Of a DNA stretch of 64,000 nt, positions 42,494 to 53,009 are shown piece after piece (position 1 is the stretch's first letter; each line of letters opens with the position of its first letter). Below the pieces are notes generated by a model that saw only the letters and a program-made list of their open reading frames with translations, did no database searches and was not told the DNA's origin. Origin of the DNA: Yoonia maricola (GTDB lineage: Bacteria; Pseudomonadota; Alphaproteobacteria; Rhodobacterales; Rhodobacteraceae); NCBI RefSeq assembly GCF_002797915.1, contig NZ_PGTY01000001.1, positions 1,922,001-1,986,000 of the forward strand, given 5' to 3'. A program made the position numbers and the translations under genes.

Positions 42494-43249
42494 ATGCCAA
42501 GTGTCGCCGCACTGTGGCGGCACCCCATCAAAAGCCACGGTCGCGAAGCGTTAGATGAGGTAACGCTTTTTGAAGGACAAACAATGCCTTGGGACAGGAC
42601 GTGGGCAGTAACCCATGAGGCATCAAAGTTTGACGCATCCAACCCTACATGGGTGATGTGCCGGAACTTCATGATTGGCGTATCGACCCCCGCGCTGGCA
42701 GGGATTTGGGCCAGTTTCGACGAAGCAACCGGCACGATCACGCTGCGGCATGCAGACTTGGAAGAGATCAACTTTAACCCCGATGATCCCACCGACGCAG
42801 ACCGTTTTATCGCATGGGTCCGCCCGCTTTGCCCACCTGACAAACGCCAACCCGTGGGATTGGCGAAAGCGCCGATGCGCGGCATGACAGACAGCAACTA
42901 TCCGACCGTGTCCATCATGACGCAAGCCAGCCATAACGCCGTGGCGCAGAAACTGGGCCGACCGCTGGAAATCGAACGCTGGCGCGGCAACATCTGGTTG
43001 GACGGTGCAGGACCTTGGGAAGAGCTGGAATGGCTGGGAAAGGACGTGCAGATCGGCGGGGCCATGCTGCATATCGTTGAACCCATTGAGCGCTGCAAGC
43101 ACACCATGGCCAACCCGCGCACAGGCAAACGCGATGCCGATACGCTTGCCGCCTTACGCGACGGTTGGAACCATCAGTATTTTGGCGTCTATGCCAAGGT
43201 GATCAAGGGCGGTAAGGTCGCCCTGAACGACACGGCAAAGGTGGTCTGA
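42494..43249 (+). CDS. MOSC-domain protein
   Basis: 251 residues. N-terminal MOSC beta-barrel part (LWRHPIKSHGREALDEVTL) and MOSC core with the conserved Cys in VEPIERCKHTMANPRTGKRD, the site thought to carry a sulfur for molybdenum-cofactor or iron-sulfur chemistry. The ATG directly follows the yidC stop. Its presence beside form II CODH in the same genome is compatible with molybdenum enzymes but the link is inference. Confidence 0.88.
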   Translation: MPSVAALWRHPIKSHGREALDEVTLFEGQTMPWDRTWAVTHEASKFDASNPTWVMCRNFMIGVSTPALAGIWASFDEATGTITLRHADLEEINFNPDDPTDADRFIAWVRPLCPPDKRQPVGLAKAPMRGMTDSNYPTVSIMTQASHNAVAQKLGRPLEIERWRGNIWLDGAGPWEELEWLGKDVQIGGAMLHIVEPIERCKHTMANPRTGKRDADTLAALRDGWNHQYFGVYAKVIKGGKVALNDTAKVV

Positions 43250-43250
43250 C

Positions 43251-43898
43251 ATGGAAATGCGCTTTCCCGAAGTGGACGAGCCTGACGCACATGCGCTTGA
43301 AAAAGGGCGGCTGCTGTTTGCCGGCGAAACCGATTTCGTCAAAGGCGTCGTGGCGATGGACGGCCTGCCGCCAGCGGATCGGGTCGAAGTGTGCTTTGCC
43401 GGGCGCTCCAACGTGGGCAAGTCGTCCCTGATCAATGCGCTGACCGGGCGCAAGGGCCTTGCCCGCGCATCAAACACGCCAGGGCGGACGCAAGAGATCA
43501 ACTTTTTCACCGCAGGCGATATTTATGTGGTTGATCTGCCGGGCTATGGTTTTGCCAATGCGCCCGTCGCGGTCGTTGAAAAATGGCAGCGCCTGCTCAA
43601 GCAATACCTGCAAGGGCGGCAAACCCTGCGGCGGGTGTTCGTGCTGATCGATGCGCGCCATGGGGCCAAGGCGGTGGACGAAGAAATCATGTCGCTGCTC
43701 GACAGCGCAGCCGTCACCTTTCAGGTTGTCATGACCAAAGTGGACAAACTCAAAGGCGACGCGCTGCAGGCCTCGCTTGATAAGACCCGCGCGGCACTAG
43801 CCAAACACCCCGCCGCATTTCCCGAACTGATCCTGACATCATCGGAAAAGGGCGACGGCATCAAGACGCTCCGCGCCATCATCGCGGATATCGCATGA
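43251..43898 (+). CDS. engB: Ribosome biogenesis GTPase EngB (YihA/YsxC)
   Basis: 215 residues. G1 [15 protein letters not shown]2 region [15 protein letters not shown]3 DLPGYGFA, G4 TKVDK, all as in EngB. Assists assembly of the large ribosomal subunit. Starts one base after the MOSC stop. Confidence 0.96.
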   Translation: MEMRFPEVDEPDAHALEKGRLLFAGETDFVKGVVAMDGLPPADRVEVCFAGRSNVGKSSLINALTGRKGLARASNTPGRTQEINFFTAGDIYVVDLPGYGFANAPVAVVEKWQRLLKQYLQGRQTLRRVFVLIDARHGAKAVDEEIMSLLDSAAVTFQVVMTKVDKLKGDALQASLDKTRAALAKHPAAFPELILTSSEKGDGIKTLRAIIADIA

Positions 43899-44770
43899 AG
43901 ACAAGGACCCAAGACATGAACCGTGACTGGATCGCCACCGCCGGCACCCTTAGTCAGGCATTGCCCTATATGCAGCGCTATGCCGGTGCGACGGTCGTTA
44001 TTAAACTTGGCGGGCACGCGATGGGCAGCGATGAGGCCATGCACGGATTTGCCCGTGACGTGGTGCTGATGCGGCAAGTCGGTTTGAACCCGGTGATCGT
44101 GCACGGCGGCGGGCCGATGATCAACGAAATGCTGGGCAAGCTGGATATCAAATCCGAGTTCGTGAACGGCAAACGGGTCACCGATCAGGCGACCATGGAT
44201 GTGGTCGAAATGGTGCTATCGGGACAGGTGAACAACCGGCTGGTGCAGGCGATCTGCGCAGAAGGCGGCAAAGCCGTCGGCCTGTCCGGTAAAGATGCAA
44301 ACCTGATGATCTGCAAGCAGACGCACAAGGATCTCGGCTTTGTCGGGACACCCTCAACAGTGGACCCCACGATCCTGCGCGACCTCCACGCCGCCCATGC
44401 AATCCCGGTGATTGCACCCTTGGGCATGGGTCGCGAAGGTGAGACGTTCAACATCAACGGCGACACTGCTGCTGGCGCCATTGCAGGCGCGCTCAAGGCC
44501 GACCGCCTGCTGCTGCTGACCGATGTTGAAGGCGTGAAAGACAAATCCGGCGAAGTCCTGACCGAGATTGACCCCAAGATCATTCCAGATCTGATCGCCG
44601 ATGGCACCATCGCAGGCGGCATGATCCCAAAGACGGAAACAGCGCTTGCGGCGATGAACGACGGCGTGCGTGCGGTTGTGATCCTTGACGGGCGTGCGCC
44701 GAATGCCTGCCTGCTGGAACTGTTCACCGACCACGGTGCAGGCTCCCTCATCCGGCGGCCCCGCGTCTGA
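43895..44770 (+). CDS. argB: Acetylglutamate kinase
   Basis: 291 residues. [11 protein letters not shown] phosphate loop, [56 protein letters not shown] and [11 protein letters not shown] cover the amino-acid-kinase fold. Second step of arginine synthesis, arginine-feedback regulated in many bacteria. The first ATG overlaps the engB stop by 4 bases; a second at 43916 has AAGGA before it and may be the true start. Confidence 0.96.
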   Translation: MKTRTQDMNRDWIATAGTLSQALPYMQRYAGATVVIKLGGHAMGSDEAMHGFARDVVLMRQVGLNPVIVHGGGPMINEMLGKLDIKSEFVNGKRVTDQATMDVVEMVLSGQVNNRLVQAICAEGGKAVGLSGKDANLMICKQTHKDLGFVGTPSTVDPTILRDLHAAHAIPVIAPLGMGREGETFNINGDTAAGAIAGALKADRLLLLTDVEGVKDKSGEVLTEIDPKIIPDLIADGTIAGGMIPKTETALAAMNDGVRAVVILDGRAPNACLLELFTDHGAGSLIRRPRV

Positions 44771-44829
44771 AATATTTGGCGATTCCCTGATTGATGCTAT
44801 CGTCGTGTCATTTCAGACAGGAGCATTTT

Positions 44830-45345
44830 ATGAAACCTTTTTGCATCGCCGCCGCCATCCTCGCAGCGACCCCAGTGGCAGCCTTGGATCGTTGCCTGAT
44901 CGGACAATGGTCTGCAGATATTGATGACCTCGCCACCCTTCTTTCAAACAGCGGCATGCCCGGCACAGCAACGGCACTTGGCGGCTCGGCCACGCTTGAG
45001 GTGTATGACGATGGCCGCATGGCGACTGACATCAATGATCTGGCACTTGAAGTCGCCGTCGAAGGTATCCCGCCCACCCAAATGACCATGGCGGGCTTTA
45101 ACGAAGGTACTATCGAAGCAGATGATGGGGCGTTCTTGATCGTCATCGACAGCTTCAGCATGGTCAGCGAAGCCATCGTGCTGGGCGAACGTATGACGAT
45201 CCCTTTGGATGAGACAACTGCCCCCCTTGGCTCTGCCTTAGGTGATTATACCTGCAGCGCCGATGAGGTCCTGTTCGAGGCCGATAGTGGCGACGATGGG
45301 GTGGTCCGCATGCCACGGCGCTGGACACGGATCGCGGATGGATAA
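44830..45345 (+). CDS. Secreted hypothetical protein
   Basis: 171 residues with a Sec signal peptide to about residue 19 (ILAATPVAA). The mature protein has two Cys (CLIGQWSAD near the start, YTCSADEVLFEA near the end) that could pair, and predicted beta-rich structure resembling small lipocalin-like folds (LEVYDDGRMATDINDL). No family recognised. AGGAGC site before the ATG; the next gene overlaps by 8 bases. Confidence 0.65.
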   Translation: MKPFCIAAAILAATPVAALDRCLIGQWSADIDDLATLLSNSGMPGTATALGGSATLEVYDDGRMATDINDLALEVAVEGIPPTQMTMAGFNEGTIEADDGAFLIVIDSFSMVSEAIVLGERMTIPLDETTAPLGSALGDYTCSADEVLFEADSGDDGVVRMPRRWTRIADG

Positions 45346-45943
45346 GATCGACCGCCTGCTGGCACCCGTGGGGCTGCGCACCTTGGGTGACTGCCCGGAT
45401 GGGGATCACACGATTAGCTTGATCGGGCCGGATGAACCCATGTTCTGGAGCATCTTTCGCGGTAGCCCCGAATACCGCGATGGCGCACCTGACCCGCTCG
45501 ACCGCTGGTCCGCGCGGGTGCTCACCGCCATTGCAGAAGACCTGAACGCAGAGGCGCTCTTCCCCTTTGGCGGCCCGCCTTATGCGCCCTTCTTCACATG
45601 GGCCAAACAGACGGGGCGGTTCTGGGCCTCACCCATCGATTTTCTTGTGCATGATGAGGCAGGGCTTTTCGTGTCCTTCCGTGGGGCGATCCGCTGGCGC
45701 ACCCCACCTCGCCTTGGCACAGCCCAACAACCTTGCCTGACCTGTGCTCAACCCTGCGCCACAGCCTGTCCCGTGGGCGCATTCGACGACGGCTATGACG
45801 TGGCTGCCTGCAAATCCCATATCGCCTCAGACGCAGGCATTGACTGCCGCTCACGCGGTTGCCTGGCACGTCGTGCATGCCCTGTTGGCCAAGGCACCCG
45901 CCTGCCCGCCCAAGCCGCATTCCATATGGAGGCCTTCCTGTGA
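45338..45943 (+). CDS. Ferredoxin-like iron-sulfur protein (QueG-related fold)
   Basis: 201 residues. Near the C-terminus CLTCAQPCATACPVGAF gives a CxxCxxxCxxxCP cluster, and CRSRGCLARRACPVG a second Cys set, in the layout of epoxyqueuosine reductase-type 4Fe-4S domains. It lacks the long cobalamin part of QueG, so it is not QueG itself. Role unknown; probably electron transfer. Start ATG inside the previous gene's end. Confidence 0.8.
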   Translation: MDKIDRLLAPVGLRTLGDCPDGDHTISLIGPDEPMFWSIFRGSPEYRDGAPDPLDRWSARVLTAIAEDLNAEALFPFGGPPYAPFFTWAKQTGRFWASPIDFLVHDEAGLFVSFRGAIRWRTPPRLGTAQQPCLTCAQPCATACPVGAFDDGYDVAACKSHIASDAGIDCRSRGCLARRACPVGQGTRLPAQAAFHMEAFL

Positions 45944-46467
45944 CCCTGCGCCTGATCCTAATCCGCCATGCGAAATCCAGTTGGAGTGATCCTTTTGCAG
46001 ATGACCATGCACGGGTGCTGAATACACGCGGACGCGCCTCGGCAGAGGCGATTGGGGGATGGATGGTGCAAGAAGGCTATCTGCCCGATACGGTGCTTTG
46101 CTCTGACGCGATACGGACACAAGAAACGGCGAAACTGATCCTGGCAGCGCTTGAGCCGAAACCGCATCTGAAACTCTCAGGACGCATTTACCATGCCGCC
46201 CCGGATACAATCATTGATATGGTGCAAAGGCAGGTGGACCAAACTGTCGCTGTCATCGGGCACAATCCTGGCATCGGGATGCTGGCGAACGCCCTGGTCA
46301 AAGCGGCGCCAACGCACCACAGGTTCAGCGATTACCCAACCTGCGCCACGACTGTAATCGATTTTGAGATCGAAAGATGGGTTGAGGTCAAACCGCGTAC
46401 CGGACACTGCAAGGCTTTTGTTGTACCGCGCGATCTGATTGGGACAGCGAGCCACGATATTGAGTAA
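45940..46467 (+). CDS. sixA: Histidine phosphatase SixA-like
   Basis: 175 residues. RHAKSSW with catalytic His, then SDAIRTQETAKLI and VIGHNPGIGMLAN with the second His, the layout of the SixA branch of the phosphoglycerate-mutase-like superfamily. SixA removes phosphate from His of phosphorelay proteins. Start GTG overlaps the previous stop by 4 bases (GTGA). Convergent with the Ser/Thr kinase, 19 bases between stops. Confidence 0.85.
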   Translation: MTLRLILIRHAKSSWSDPFADDHARVLNTRGRASAEAIGGWMVQEGYLPDTVLCSDAIRTQETAKLILAALEPKPHLKLSGRIYHAAPDTIIDMVQRQVDQTVAVIGHNPGIGMLANALVKAAPTHHRFSDYPTCATTVIDFEIERWVEVKPRTGHCKAFVVPRDLIGTASHDIE

Positions 46468-46486
46468 GCTTCAGGTTGATATGACG

Positions 46487-48154
46487 TTAATTCGCGTCAT
46501 CCATCTGCAGTATCCGTTGGCGATCACCCAAATCCAACCTGCGCGTATCGGCACTTGGGGCACAGTCAAATTGCACCGGTGTCCAGGCAAATGCCGTCTC
46601 ACCGCGACAAAAACCTTGAAGAGAGAATAGTGCCGTCCAGCTGTCGTCCTCTTGCACGCGCGTATAATTGATGGAAATCAGTGCGGCCGCTAAGATACCA
46701 AAAACGCTGATGGCGATGTAGCTGGCTGCAGCAAAACCAATCCCGCCGCTGCGCTGTCTTCTGCGCTTGGCCTGCTGCTGCAGGTAGGCTTGCACCATCA
46801 GCGCTTCGACGTCCTCGTCTTCCTCAACCTGAGGTTCCTTTGCAAACAGACCCCGGACTTTGGCAAGCAAACCACGCTGCCCGACATCTTCATCTATATC
46901 AGGTGATGCCTCAACATCGTCGAGATCACTATCCTGATGCACATCAGCGAGGGTGAGGATTTCCTCCGTTTCTTGATTAAACTCGTCACGCCATGCCAGC
47001 TTTGGATGTGGTGCAATTGGGGCCGTAGACTGCGCGACAACCGCTTTCGCCGTCGCCGGTTCATCCTCTAAGACGTGTTTATTGGTCTCGGAAACAAGAT
47101 TACCGTACTTCTCTGGCAAACGTCTGGGCGTCGTTGGCACAGGTGGTGCGGGGCTGTCCTGCACCTGCGCAATAATCGCCAGCCACTCTTCTGCGGTCTG
47201 AATGCGTTGTGCAGGCTGCAACCGCAAAGCCGTATCGATCGCAGCAAGGTACGTGTCATCATAATCTGGGTATCGGCCCGCCAGCGGGCGATATGGATCT
47301 GGCGCACCAGACTGCACCTCAACCTGACGGGTCTGGCTGCTGGGTGGAGCCTCTCCTGTGATCAGGTGATAGATCGTACCGCCCAGCGCATAAAAGTCGC
47401 TGGCAGGGCTATGCGCGGCGCCGGATGCATAGAACTCAAAAGGCGAATAGCCATCCTTAACAAACAGCAACGTCGTCTTTTGCCTAATCCTGTCGGCGGC
47501 GAATTCCCGCGCTGACCCAAAATCAATCAACGTGGGCTGACCCGCTTTATCAACCAGAATATTGTCTGGCGAAATATCCCTGTGCAACAGGTTCTGCCCA
47601 TGCACAACACGCAACGCTTCAAGGATATTGATCGTCAGCGCATGTACCTGCGATGGGCCAAGTGTGCGCTCCGGGTCCTCAATAATATCAAGCAAATCAG
47701 GCCCTTCGATAAGATCGAGCACCATATAGGCGGTCCCGTTTTCTTCGAAGATTCCATGCACATGCAGGATATTGGGGTGGTTAAGCCGCGCAATACTGCG
47801 CGCTTCACGCACGAACATTTCAACACATTTACGAAAATGCGGGGTGTTTGTGGCCGAGCGAACAACGACATCAGCACCGGACCGAATACAAATCGCCTCT
47901 GGGAAACATTCCTTAATCACCACATCGCGTTGAAGGGTCATATCCCGCGCGAGATAGGTGATACCAAAGCCACCCTGCCCCAAAGGTTCGGTGATCGTGA
48001 AGGCCCCGTCAGACAGCACCGTACGCGCAGGCAACGCACCAACAATGGCTTCGTCGGGGCTCTCAATCCCCAGTATCCGCGTAGGTTCCAACACTCGTCT
48101 GCTGCCCGTCCCGTGGCTCACTCTCACACGTGAGTGATGTAATGCAGGCGGCAC
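46487..48154 (-). CDS. Serine/threonine protein kinase with C-terminal membrane anchor
   Basis: Up to 555 residues. Kinase domain about 50-330: Gly loop LGQGGFG (58-64), Lys81 in VVIKE, Glu-bearing VREARS helix, catalytic HRDISPDN (191-198), DFG (211-213). A long acidic, low-complexity linker (about 390-450) follows, then a basic RRRQRS stretch and one membrane helix (about 482-505), with a short outer tail carrying two Cys. Frame starts at GTG 48154; GTG at 48094 (VLEPTRIL) is a good alternative. Substrates unknown; no PP2C phosphatase nearby. Confidence 0.88.
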   Translation of the reverse strand: MPPALHHSRVRVSHGTGSRRVLEPTRILGIESPDEAIVGALPARTVLSDGAFTITEPLGQGGFGITYLARDMTLQRDVVIKECFPEAICIRSGADVVVRSATNTPHFRKCVEMFVREARSIARLNHPNILHVHGIFEENGTAYMVLDLIEGPDLLDIIEDPERTLGPSQVHALTINILEALRVVHGQNLLHRDISPDNILVDKAGQPTLIDFGSAREFAADRIRQKTTLLFVKDGYSPFEFYASGAAHSPASDFYALGGTIYHLITGEAPPSSQTRQVEVQSGAPDPYRPLAGRYPDYDDTYLAAIDTALRLQPAQRIQTAEEWLAIIAQVQDSPAPPVPTTPRRLPEKYGNLVSETNKHVLEDEPATAKAVVAQSTAPIAPHPKLAWRDEFNQETEEILTLADVHQDSDLDDVEASPDIDEDVGQRGLLAKVRGLFAKEPQVEEDEDVEALMVQAYLQQQAKRRRQRSGGIGFAAASYIAISVFGILAAALISINYTRVQEDDSWTALFSLQGFCRGETAFAWTPVQFDCAPSADTRRLDLGDRQRILQMDDAN

Positions 48155-48303
48155 TTCAAAGAAATAGTGGCCCAGAAATAAGTTGTAATTTGGTTAAAAA
48201 CCGCGGCAATTGCAGTCTAAATAGTCACAATTACCACGAAAATCGGCATATAATTATATTATAGCTGAGGGTGTCCGGCATGGTTCAGCGCGGCCCGTAC
48301 AAA

Positions 48304-48329
48304 AAAGCCCCGGCTTTCACCGGGGCTTT
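48304..48329 (-). terminator. Intrinsic terminator of aapJQMP
   Basis: AAAGCCCCGG / CCGGGGCTTT stem with a 6-base loop, followed on the minus strand by a run of Ts, 22 bases past the aapP stop. Confidence 0.9.
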
Positions 48330-48350
48330 CTGATCATCTTTTGATCTGCT

Positions 48351-49118
48351 TCAGTGACCCAAAATCTGGCTCAGGAACAACTGCGTCCGGTCGGACTTGG
48401 GGTTGTTAAAGAACTCTTCGGGTTCGTTCTGTTCCACGATCTGACCTTGGTCCATAAAGATCACGCGGTTGGCAACCTGACGGGCAAAGCCCATCTCGTG
48501 GGTCACGCAAAGCATGGTCATACCTTCCTCGGCGAGTGAGATCATCGTGTCCAGCACCTCTTTGATCATCTCAGGGTCAAGCGCCGATGTCGGTTCGTCA
48601 AACAGCATGATGCGTGGCTTCATGCAAAGCGAACGGGCAATCGCCACGCGCTGTTGCTGACCACCGGACAACTGACCGGGGTACTTGTCGGCCTGCTCGG
48701 GGATCTTCACCTTCTCAAGAAAGTGCATTGCGGTTTCTTCGGCTTCCTTCTTTGGTGTCTTGCGCACCCAGATCGGGGCCAGTGTGCAATTCTCAAGGAT
48801 CGTCAGATGCGGGAAAAGGTTGAAGTGCTGAAAGCACATGCCAACCTCTGACCGGATCTTGTCGATATTCTTGAGGTCCGAAGACAGCACGGTGCCATCC
48901 ACCTCGATCTTGCCTTGTTGATGCTCTTCCAGTGCGTTGATGCAGCGGATCAGCGTCGACTTACCAGACCCCGAAGGCCCACAGATCACGATCCGTTCGC
49001 CTTGGTAAACTGTCAGATCAATGTCGCGCAGCACATGGAATGATCCATACCACTTGTTCATTCCATCAATTGTGATGGCAACCTTGTCAGAGACTTTCAT
49101 TTGCGTTGCTTCGGCCAT
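48351..49118 (-). CDS. aapP: General L-amino-acid ABC transporter ATPase (AapP/BztD)
   Basis: 255 residues or so. Walker [25 protein letters not shown], Walker [14 protein letters not shown]-loop CVTHEM. The polar-amino-acid branch wording ([33 protein letters not shown]) is clear. Start MAEATQM, 14 bases after aapM. Powers uptake of Glu, Gln, Asp, Asn and others. Confidence 0.95.
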   Translation of the reverse strand: MAEATQMKVSDKVAITIDGMNKWYGSFHVLRDIDLTVYQGERIVICGPSGSGKSTLIRCINALEEHQQGKIEVDGTVLSSDLKNIDKIRSEVGMCFQHFNLFPHLTILENCTLAPIWVRKTPKKEAEETAMHFLEKVKIPEQADKYPGQLSGGQQQRVAIARSLCMKPRIMLFDEPTSALDPEMIKEVLDTMISLAEEGMTMLCVTHEMGFARQVANRVIFMDQGQIVEQNEPEEFFNNPKSDRTQLFLSQILGH

Positions 49119-49132
49119 AGTCCGGGCCTCCC

Positions 49133-50428
49133 TTAGCGATGGTCGGTTGCGAGCCTGCGCTCCAACCATTGTGAGTATTGAGAAATGCCGTAGCAGGTGA
49201 CAAAGAACAGCAACGCCGCAAAGCCAAGCAGTTCCCAGTAGACGCCGTTCCAGTCCGTAGAGGACAGGATTGGGCCACGGATCATCCCGACGATATCAAA
49301 CATCGAAATCACCGACACCAGCGTGGTATCCTTGAACAGCCCCACGGCGATATTCACGATCCCGGGGATCGAGATTTTAAGCGCTTGCGGCAAGATAATC
49401 AGGCGCATGGCTTGTGCATAATCAAGCCCAAGGCTGTCTGCTGCCTCATATTGCCCTTTGGGCAAAGCGGCCAGACCGCCCCGGATCACTTCGGCGATGT
49501 AAGCGGCCGAAAACATCGTGATCATGATCACAACGCGCAGGAACAAATCCACAGAACTTTCCGGCGGAAAGAAATAAGCGAGCATCACCGAGGCTACGAA
49601 CAACAAGGTAATCAACGGCACGCCGCGGATAAACTCGATGAAGACCACGCAGATCCATTTGATCAGCGGCATAGATGACTGACGCCCCAACGCAAGGACG
49701 ATCCCGATGGGTATCGACAATGATACACAGGTCACACCCAGCATCATGTTCAGCATAAAGCCACCCATGTCACGGCTTGCGACAGGTCTGAGCATGGCGT
49801 TTTGGTTGGCCCCGTCAGGGATAAGAAAACCCCCGATGTACCACACGATCATCGCGGCAATCACGCCACCAAAGAAACCAGCGGCAAAGCTGCCCGCGAC
49901 AAAGCGTTGGTAAACAAGATAACCCGCCACAAACCCTGCGAATGCCAGGATCGGTATCAGCACCGTGCCACCCCACAACAGCCAATAGGTGATGAATGGG
50001 TAGAACAGGGTGATGATCAGCATCTTGCGCGGCAAATCAAAGAACATGACCGGAGCTGCCGCAAAGAACAGCAGCACGAAAGCAAGGCTCGGACGCCAGT
50101 ATTCAGATGCCGGATAGGACAATCCGAAAACCAACTGAGGCCAGCGCTCTGTCAGGACGGCAAAGCAGGCCCCTGACGTCCCGTCCAAAATCTCGCGACA
50201 CTCCGCAAGGGTCTGAGCGTTCCAGACACCGTTAAATATCCATGGTAAGACACCCGCCAAAATGCTGTAGATCACATAGGCCGACACAAGCGTCAGGATT
50301 GCATTCGGGATCGAGGCAAACAGGTTTTCCCGCATCCACTTGATCGCCCCCGTCTCTGCTGCTGGCGGCGGCATCTGCGGGATTGTCTCGGTGCGCACGA
50401 AGGCGACGGTGTTTGATGTATCGCTCAT
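49133..50428 (-). CDS. aapM: General L-amino-acid ABC transporter permease (AapM/BztC)
   Basis: 431 residues. Long N-terminal membrane region, then the HisM-type core [82 protein letters not shown]. Forms the channel with AapQ. Start ATG with GAAGGAGCG upstream, one base after the aapQ stop. Confidence 0.95.
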   Translation of the reverse strand: MSDTSNTVAFVRTETIPQMPPPAAETGAIKWMRENLFASIPNAILTLVSAYVIYSILAGVLPWIFNGVWNAQTLAECREILDGTSGACFAVLTERWPQLVFGLSYPASEYWRPSLAFVLLFFAAAPVMFFDLPRKMLIITLFYPFITYWLLWGGTVLIPILAFAGFVAGYLVYQRFVAGSFAAGFFGGVIAAMIVWYIGGFLIPDGANQNAMLRPVASRDMGGFMLNMMLGVTCVSLSIPIGIVLALGRQSSMPLIKWICVVFIEFIRGVPLITLLFVASVMLAYFFPPESSVDLFLRVVIMITMFSAAYIAEVIRGGLAALPKGQYEAADSLGLDYAQAMRLIILPQALKISIPGIVNIAVGLFKDTTLVSVISMFDIVGMIRGPILSSTDWNGVYWELLGFAALLFFVTCYGISQYSQWLERRLATDHR

Positions 50429-50429
50429 A

Positions 50430-51644
50430 TCAACGCTCCTTCAGCTTCACAGAGTTGTTGTAGACGTTCATCACACCCGAAATGGTCAGCGAAATCGTCA
50501 GATAGAACAGCATCAGCAAGAGCACGCATTCAATCGCACGGCCCGTCTGATTCAGTGTGATACCACCCAGCGTCGCCGTCACATCGGCATAGCCCACGGC
50601 GATCGCCAGTGAAGAGTTCTTGGTGATGTTCAGATATTGCGAAATCAGTGGTGGGATGATGACACGCAGCGCCTGTGGCAGCACCACCAGCGACATGATC
50701 CGACCGGACCGCAATCCCAACGCACCCGCAGCCTCGGACTGACCTTTCGATACAGCCTGAATACCGGCGCGCACGTTCTCTGCGATAAAGGCGCCGGTAT
50801 AGATCGACAAGGCAAACCAAAGCGCGATCAGCGGTGCACCCAACTGCAACCCACCAGAGAAGTTGAAGCCACCCAAAACCGGGTGGTCCAGACTGATCGG
50901 CTGCCCCATGATAAAGTGCATCAGGATGGTCGGGACAAAGAAAAGCCCGATGCTTGGCCAGAATGTCGGCAGCAAGCGCCCAGTGGCATAAAGGGTTTTG
51001 GTTGCATACCGCCTGTACGCGAAGATACCTACGATTGACGCAAGAAAGGTCAGCACAACAACAAGCGATCCCGGCCCCCAGATCGGCGCGGGCACATAAA
51101 TACCGCGGTTCGTGAAAGCGAAAGCATTCAAAAGCATCGTCGCTTCAGGTTCATCTCCACGGAAAGCGCGAGGTGCAGGCATCACCGCCGTCATGATGGT
51201 AAAGATGATGATGATCCAGATCAGTACCGGAATATTGCGGAAAATCTCGACGTAGACGCCCATCAACTTGCTGACCAGCCAGTTGTTCGACAAGCGCAGA
51301 ACACCCGCAGCCACACCAAAGATGGTGGCCATCACACAAGCAAGGAAAGCGATAAGAAGCGTGTTGAGGATACCGACAAGTGCTGCCTGCGCATGTGTTG
51401 ACCGGCTGGTGTATTCAACAAGCGTCTGGTTGATGTCATAACCCGCAGGATTGCCCAAGAAGTTGTAGCTGATATTCAGGCCGGCCTGCCGTAGGTTCTG
51501 GATCAGGTTGTTTCCCAGATACCAAATAGACAGCGCCAGAATGAGTGCTGCAATCGCCTGAAAAGTGAGCGAACGATAGCGCGTATCGTTGATCAGCATC
51601 GACAGACGGAATGACCCCTGTGGTGGGTCTGTAATCGACGACAT
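50430..51644 (-). CDS. aapQ: General L-amino-acid ABC transporter permease (AapQ/BztB)
   Basis: 404 residues. N-terminal SLTFQAIAALILALSIWYLGNNLI, NISYNFLGNPAGYDINQTL, and core GVYVEIFRNIPVLIWIIIIF, FIAENVRAGIQAVSKGQSEAAGALGLRSGRIMSLVVLPQALR. Same family as AapM; the two form a heterodimer. Follows aapJ after 128 bases that include a hairpin. Confidence 0.95.
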   Translation of the reverse strand: MSSITDPPQGSFRLSMLINDTRYRSLTFQAIAALILALSIWYLGNNLIQNLRQAGLNISYNFLGNPAGYDINQTLVEYTSRSTHAQAALVGILNTLLIAFLACVMATIFGVAAGVLRLSNNWLVSKLMGVYVEIFRNIPVLIWIIIIFTIMTAVMPAPRAFRGDEPEATMLLNAFAFTNRGIYVPAPIWGPGSLVVVLTFLASIVGIFAYRRYATKTLYATGRLLPTFWPSIGLFFVPTILMHFIMGQPISLDHPVLGGFNFSGGLQLGAPLIALWFALSIYTGAFIAENVRAGIQAVSKGQSEAAGALGLRSGRIMSLVVLPQALRVIIPPLISQYLNITKNSSLAIAVGYADVTATLGGITLNQTGRAIECVLLLMLFYLTISLTISGVMNVYNNSVKLKER

Positions 51645-51728
51645 AAGATTTTCCCCGTTGTTACGACGCGGTGTTGAGTGACCGCTTTGCGCGGTTCGTT
51701 TGCGTCGGTTTTCTGATCGTTTTTAGTG

Positions 51729-51756
51729 AAAGGGCGCGGTCATAACCGCGCCCTTT
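51729..51756 (-). terminator. Intercistronic hairpin between aapJ and aapQ
   Basis: AAAGGGCGCGGT / ACCGCGCCCTTT, a perfect 12-base stem with a 4-base loop directly after the aapJ stop. Likely a partial terminator and message stabiliser giving excess binding protein. Confidence 0.8.
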
Positions 51757-51772
51757 GATCTTCTAAACGTTC

Positions 51773-52792
51773 TTAACGGAACGGCGGTGAGTAGAGCAGA
51801 CCACCATCTGTCCACTGCGCGTTCAGACCGCGTGCCAGACCGATTGGTGTGTTCTCACCGATGTTCTTTTCGAACAGCTCAGCATAGTTACCACCAGCCG
51901 AAATCGCCATCACAGCCCAGTTTGCGTCCAGACCCAGCATCGCACCCAGTTCACCTTCGGTGCCAAGCAGGCGGTTCACTTCTGGGTTACCAGTTGGTGC
52001 AGCTGCAAGCTCTTCGATGTTGGCCGATGTGACACCCAGCTCTTCTGCTGCGATCAGCGCGTTCAGTGTCCAGCGCACAACATCACCCCAATCGCTGTCA
52101 CCGTGACGGACAAGCGGGCCAAGTGGCTCTTTCGAGACGATTTCTGGCAGCACGATGTGATCACCAGGTGCTTCGAAAGATGCACGGGTCGCGGCAAGTG
52201 CGGATGCGTCAGTCGTGTAAACGTCGCATGCGCCTGCAAGGTACTGCTGCTGCGCTTCGGCGTTTGTTTCGATTGGCACAGGCTCGTAGCTGATGTTGTT
52301 GGAACGGAAATAATCCGCCAGGTTCAGCTCTGTTGTGGTTCCTGTCTGGATGCAGACAGTCGCGCCATCAAGCTCTTTCGCGGACGAAACGCCAAGATCG
52401 CGTGGGACCATAAAGCCCTGACCATCGTAGTAGTTGATGCCAGTGAATTCCAACTTCAGGTCAACGTCACGGCTGAATGTCCATGTCGTGTTACGTGACA
52501 GCATATCAACTTCGCCAGCCGACAGGGCTGTGAAACGTGTTTTTGTTGTCAGCGGTACAAATTCAACCGCCTCTGCATCACCCAAAACGGCGGCAGCAAC
52601 GGCGCGGCATACGCCAACGTCGAAGCCTTCCCAAACGCCATTTGCGTTTGGCGATGCGAAGCCAACAAGACCAGTCGACACGCCACAGTTCAACACGCCA
52701 CGCTCTTTGACGTCATCCAATGTTGCGGCAGAAGCCATGCTTGCAGCAAAGCCAGCAACAGTCAGTGCGCCATAAAATGCGGTTTTTTTCAT
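51773..52792 (-). CDS. aapJ: General L-amino-acid binding protein (AapJ/BztA)
   Basis: 339 residues; signal peptide to about residue 23 (AASMASA). Opens TLDDVKERGVLNCGVSTGLVGFASPNANGVWEGFDVGVCRA, the AapJ/BztA signature (residues about 24-64), and later DMLSRNTTWTFSRD and CIQTGTTTELNLADYF. Periplasmic receptor feeding AapQMP. ATG at MKKTAFYG chosen; AGAGG upstream. Confidence 0.95.
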   Translation of the reverse strand: MKKTAFYGALTVAGFAASMASAATLDDVKERGVLNCGVSTGLVGFASPNANGVWEGFDVGVCRAVAAAVLGDAEAVEFVPLTTKTRFTALSAGEVDMLSRNTTWTFSRDVDLKLEFTGINYYDGQGFMVPRDLGVSSAKELDGATVCIQTGTTTELNLADYFRSNNISYEPVPIETNAEAQQQYLAGACDVYTTDASALAATRASFEAPGDHIVLPEIVSKEPLGPLVRHGDSDWGDVVRWTLNALIAAEELGVTSANIEELAAAPTGNPEVNRLLGTEGELGAMLGLDANWAVMAISAGGNYAELFEKNIGENTPIGLARGLNAQWTDGGLLYSPPFR

Positions 52793-53009
52793 TTTTACCT
52801 CTTCCTGAGTTTCCACCCCAACGTGGGGTGGCCAATTTTTTACCCGTCCCGATAGACAGTCATGATAAATGAGAAGGACCCTCCCATCTCAATGCGACAA
52901 GACTTTGGTTATTCGCGCTTAGAGTCAAGGGCGAGACAGACAAAACGAGAGGCATTTGTCGCGAAATTAGGCAAATTTTCTTGATTCAGCACTGAACAGT
53001 GCGTTTCCT

